From Oceanobacillus zhaokaii (GTDB taxonomy: Bacteria > Bacillota > Bacilli > Bacillales > Amphibacillaceae): a stretch of 64,000 nucleotides of DNA. Each line of letters starts with the position of its first letter. Position 1 is the stretch's first letter. The notes under the pieces are model-generated. The model searched no databases and was not told the DNA's origin. It saw only the letters and a program-made list of their open reading frames with translations. The DNA lies in contig NZ_CP024848.1 in assembly GCF_003352005.1 (NCBI RefSeq), forward strand, positions 3,109,001-3,173,000, in the 5' to 3' direction. The translations under genes were made by a program, and so were the position numbers. Below are positions 62,841 through 64,000 of the stretch, piece after piece.

Positions 62841-62869
62841 ATGACAAAAACCGGGAAGTGACAGGGACT
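62841..62869 (-). repeat. short dispersed repeat, copy R9
   Basis: Minus strand GTCCCTGTCACTTCCCGG then TTTTTGTCAT, 5 bases behind the dehydrogenase stop. Confidence 0.65.
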
Positions 62870-62874
62870 TAAGA

Positions 62875-63834
62875 TCATTTTAAAGATGCAACAGTGTCCT
62901 TATTCTCTTTACTATTTTGTAGCTTTAAGAGATCTAAGAAATGATCGTCCCGTGTATGGATGGCTTTTTCACCATGATCATCATATTTGTAAAACCCTTG
63001 ATTTGTTCGAATGCCGAGTTGATCATTTTCCACCATTTCCGATAAGAAAGAAGGAACTTCTCTTGTATTTGATAGATCTTCCATAATGTTGCCAACCATT
63101 GCTTTTGTTGTTTGCAGACCCGCTAAATCCTGGCTTTCTATTGGACCGCAGAAAGCCCATTTAAAGCCCATGCTTCCTTTCATAGCGATATCGATATCTT
63201 CAGCAGTAGCCACGCCGGTTTCAATTAAGTGAAACGCTTCGCGAAGCATCGCTACTTGAACACGGTTGACGATAAAGCCTGTAATCTCTTTTTTTAGAAC
63301 TACTGGGGATTTTCCGATTTCCTTCATTAAATCATAAGTTGTATTTACGATGTTTTCATCTGTCTTATCGAATTTAACTATTTCCACAATTGGTACGAGC
63401 TGTGGCGGGTTAAAGAAATGAGTAATGATAAATCTCTCCGGATGCTTTGCCCTCCCCGTCAGGTCTTTCAATGGGAAAGTAGAAGTATTGGATGAAATAA
63501 TCGTATTCTCAGAAACAACGCTCTCAATAATGTCATAAGTATCTAGTTTTTGTTCGAGAACTTCTGGAATTGATTCAAGAATGAAATCAGCATCCCGAAT
63601 TGCTTCATGCAAATCGGTCGTATATGTGATACGGGCTAATGCCTGACTCATTTCATGTTCAGTCAGCATTTCTTTTTCAACCATTATTTTTAAGCTATTT
63701 GTAATGAGTTCACTTGCTTTTTCCAAAGATGTCTCGCGCCTGGCTCGAATACGTACATTCTTTCCTGCTTGAGCAAATAATTGAGCAGCACCATGTCCCA
63801 TAATTCCTGCTCCAAGTATTGTAATATTTTCCAA
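62875..63834 (-). CDS. 3-hydroxyacyl-CoA dehydrogenase family protein
   Basis: NAD-dependent dehydrogenase of 319 residues. N-terminal Rossmann motif ITILGAGIMGHGAAQLFAQAG; catalytic-type HFFNPPQLVPIVEI with His and a preceding SSNTSTFPL; C-terminal helical domain with GFIVNRVQVAMLREAF. It resembles 3-hydroxybutyryl-CoA or related short dehydrogenases; the exact substrate is open. AAAAGGGG lies 7 bases before a TTG at 63834, giving MENITILGAG; ATG at 63852 is the alternative but sits on the box. It follows an MFS-type gene on the same strand by 37 bases, probably one operon. Confidence 0.86.
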   Translation of the reverse strand: MENITILGAGIMGHGAAQLFAQAGKNVRIRARRETSLEKASELITNSLKIMVEKEMLTEHEMSQALARITYTTDLHEAIRDADFILESIPEVLEQKLDTYDIIESVVSENTIISSNTSTFPLKDLTGRAKHPERFIITHFFNPPQLVPIVEIVKFDKTDENIVNTTYDLMKEIGKSPVVLKKEITGFIVNRVQVAMLREAFHLIETGVATAEDIDIAMKGSMGFKWAFCGPIESQDLAGLQTTKAMVGNIMEDLSNTREVPSFLSEMVENDQLGIRTNQGFYKYDDHGEKAIHTRDDHFLDLLKLQNSKENKDTVASLK

Positions 63835-63871
63835 TTTAATACCCCTTTTCATATGATGTAATTTAAAATCT

Positions 63872-64000
63872 TCATGTAGCAATTTTTTTCAGTTTCGGCT
63901 CGTCAGTAATTACTTTTCGTCCTTGTTGATTGGCTAAGAATACAGCCAACGCTGCAATGACTCCTGGAATGGCAAATATAAAGAAGTTTAGCTGTAAAGT
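63872..64000 (-). CDS. probable MFS transporter, C-terminal end (cut by window edge)
   Basis: The last 42 codons are visible: one hydrophobic helix (NFFIFAIPGVIAALAVFLAN) and a short charged tail ending KKIAT, then TGA. This looks like the final membrane helix and tail of a major-facilitator transporter. It lies just upstream of the dehydrogenase gene, so it may carry its substrate. The rest lies beyond 64000. Confidence 0.55.
   Translation of the reverse strand, partial: TLQLNFFIFAIPGVIAALAVFLANQQGRKVITDEPKLKKIAT

Overview
The window is low-G+C DNA with strong Shine-Dalgarno boxes, frequent TTG/GTG starts, several CcpA cre boxes, a T-box leader, sigma-54 (SigL), an lic-type PTS and Lsr genes. 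This points to a member of the Bacillaceae, probably a halotolerant Oceanobacillus/Virgibacillus-like Firmicute (inference from gene content; no rRNA or tRNA gene is present to test it). Most genes are on the minus strand and are grouped by substrate.

Layout. 1-5.3 kb: acetate module, made of an acetate-type symporter, a LytS/LytR two-component pair and acetyl-CoA synthetase (cut by the left edge), with a cre box before acsA. 5.8-14.3 kb: beta-glucoside locus with PTS IIA, IIB and IIC, two unrelated 6-phospho-beta-glucosidases (GH4 and GH1), a small membrane protein, the PRD regulator LicR and, behind the operon terminator, a SemiSWEET sugar transporter. 14.5-20.5 kb: a surface TPR/InlB-repeat protein, a SAM-hydrolase-family gene behind a T-box, a GlsB-like protein, an ABC ATPase and a prolyl 4-hydroxylase. 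20.7-30 kb: a full AI-2 uptake and processing locus, lsrACDBF diverging from lsrR-lsrK-cupin, where the cupin occupies the place LsrG has in enterics. 30.3-35 kb: a wall-binding lysozyme-like protein, an FAD oxidase and a YdcF protein. 35.2-42.5 kb: a Ugp-type ABC operon with its own ATPase, a PHP phosphoesterase and a HAD phosphatase, facing a DeoR regulator; this suggests uptake and dephosphorylation of an organic phosphate. 42.7-44.5 kb: DUF3307 plus SatD pair behind an unusual tandem palindrome. 44.7-48.4 kb: MDR oxidoreductase, Crp-like regulator, HAD and SEC-C genes. 48.6-56.5 kb: a second sugar ABC operon without an ATPase, with two Gfo/Idh/MocA dehydrogenases and a divergent membrane-bound AraC regulator. 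57-64 kb: small genes, sigL, a YjjG-like HAD, an ArAE-type membrane protein and a 3-hydroxyacyl-CoA dehydrogenase behind the tail of a probable MFS transporter.

Carbon-catabolite control links many of these units: cre matches lie at acsA, the lic operon, the lsr intergenic region, the AraC gene and sigL. Two further themes are not explained by genes. One is a family of short dispersed repeats (nine copies, core GGTGCCTGTCACTCC on the coding strand) that sit just after stop codons in a constant orientation. The other is a set of longer hairpin-rich repeat elements (two copies of one type and one copy of a palindromic type) in intergenic regions.

Starts were chosen from Shine-Dalgarno spacing, so several differ from the longest open frame. 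Functions rest on motif recognition by eye, without database searches.
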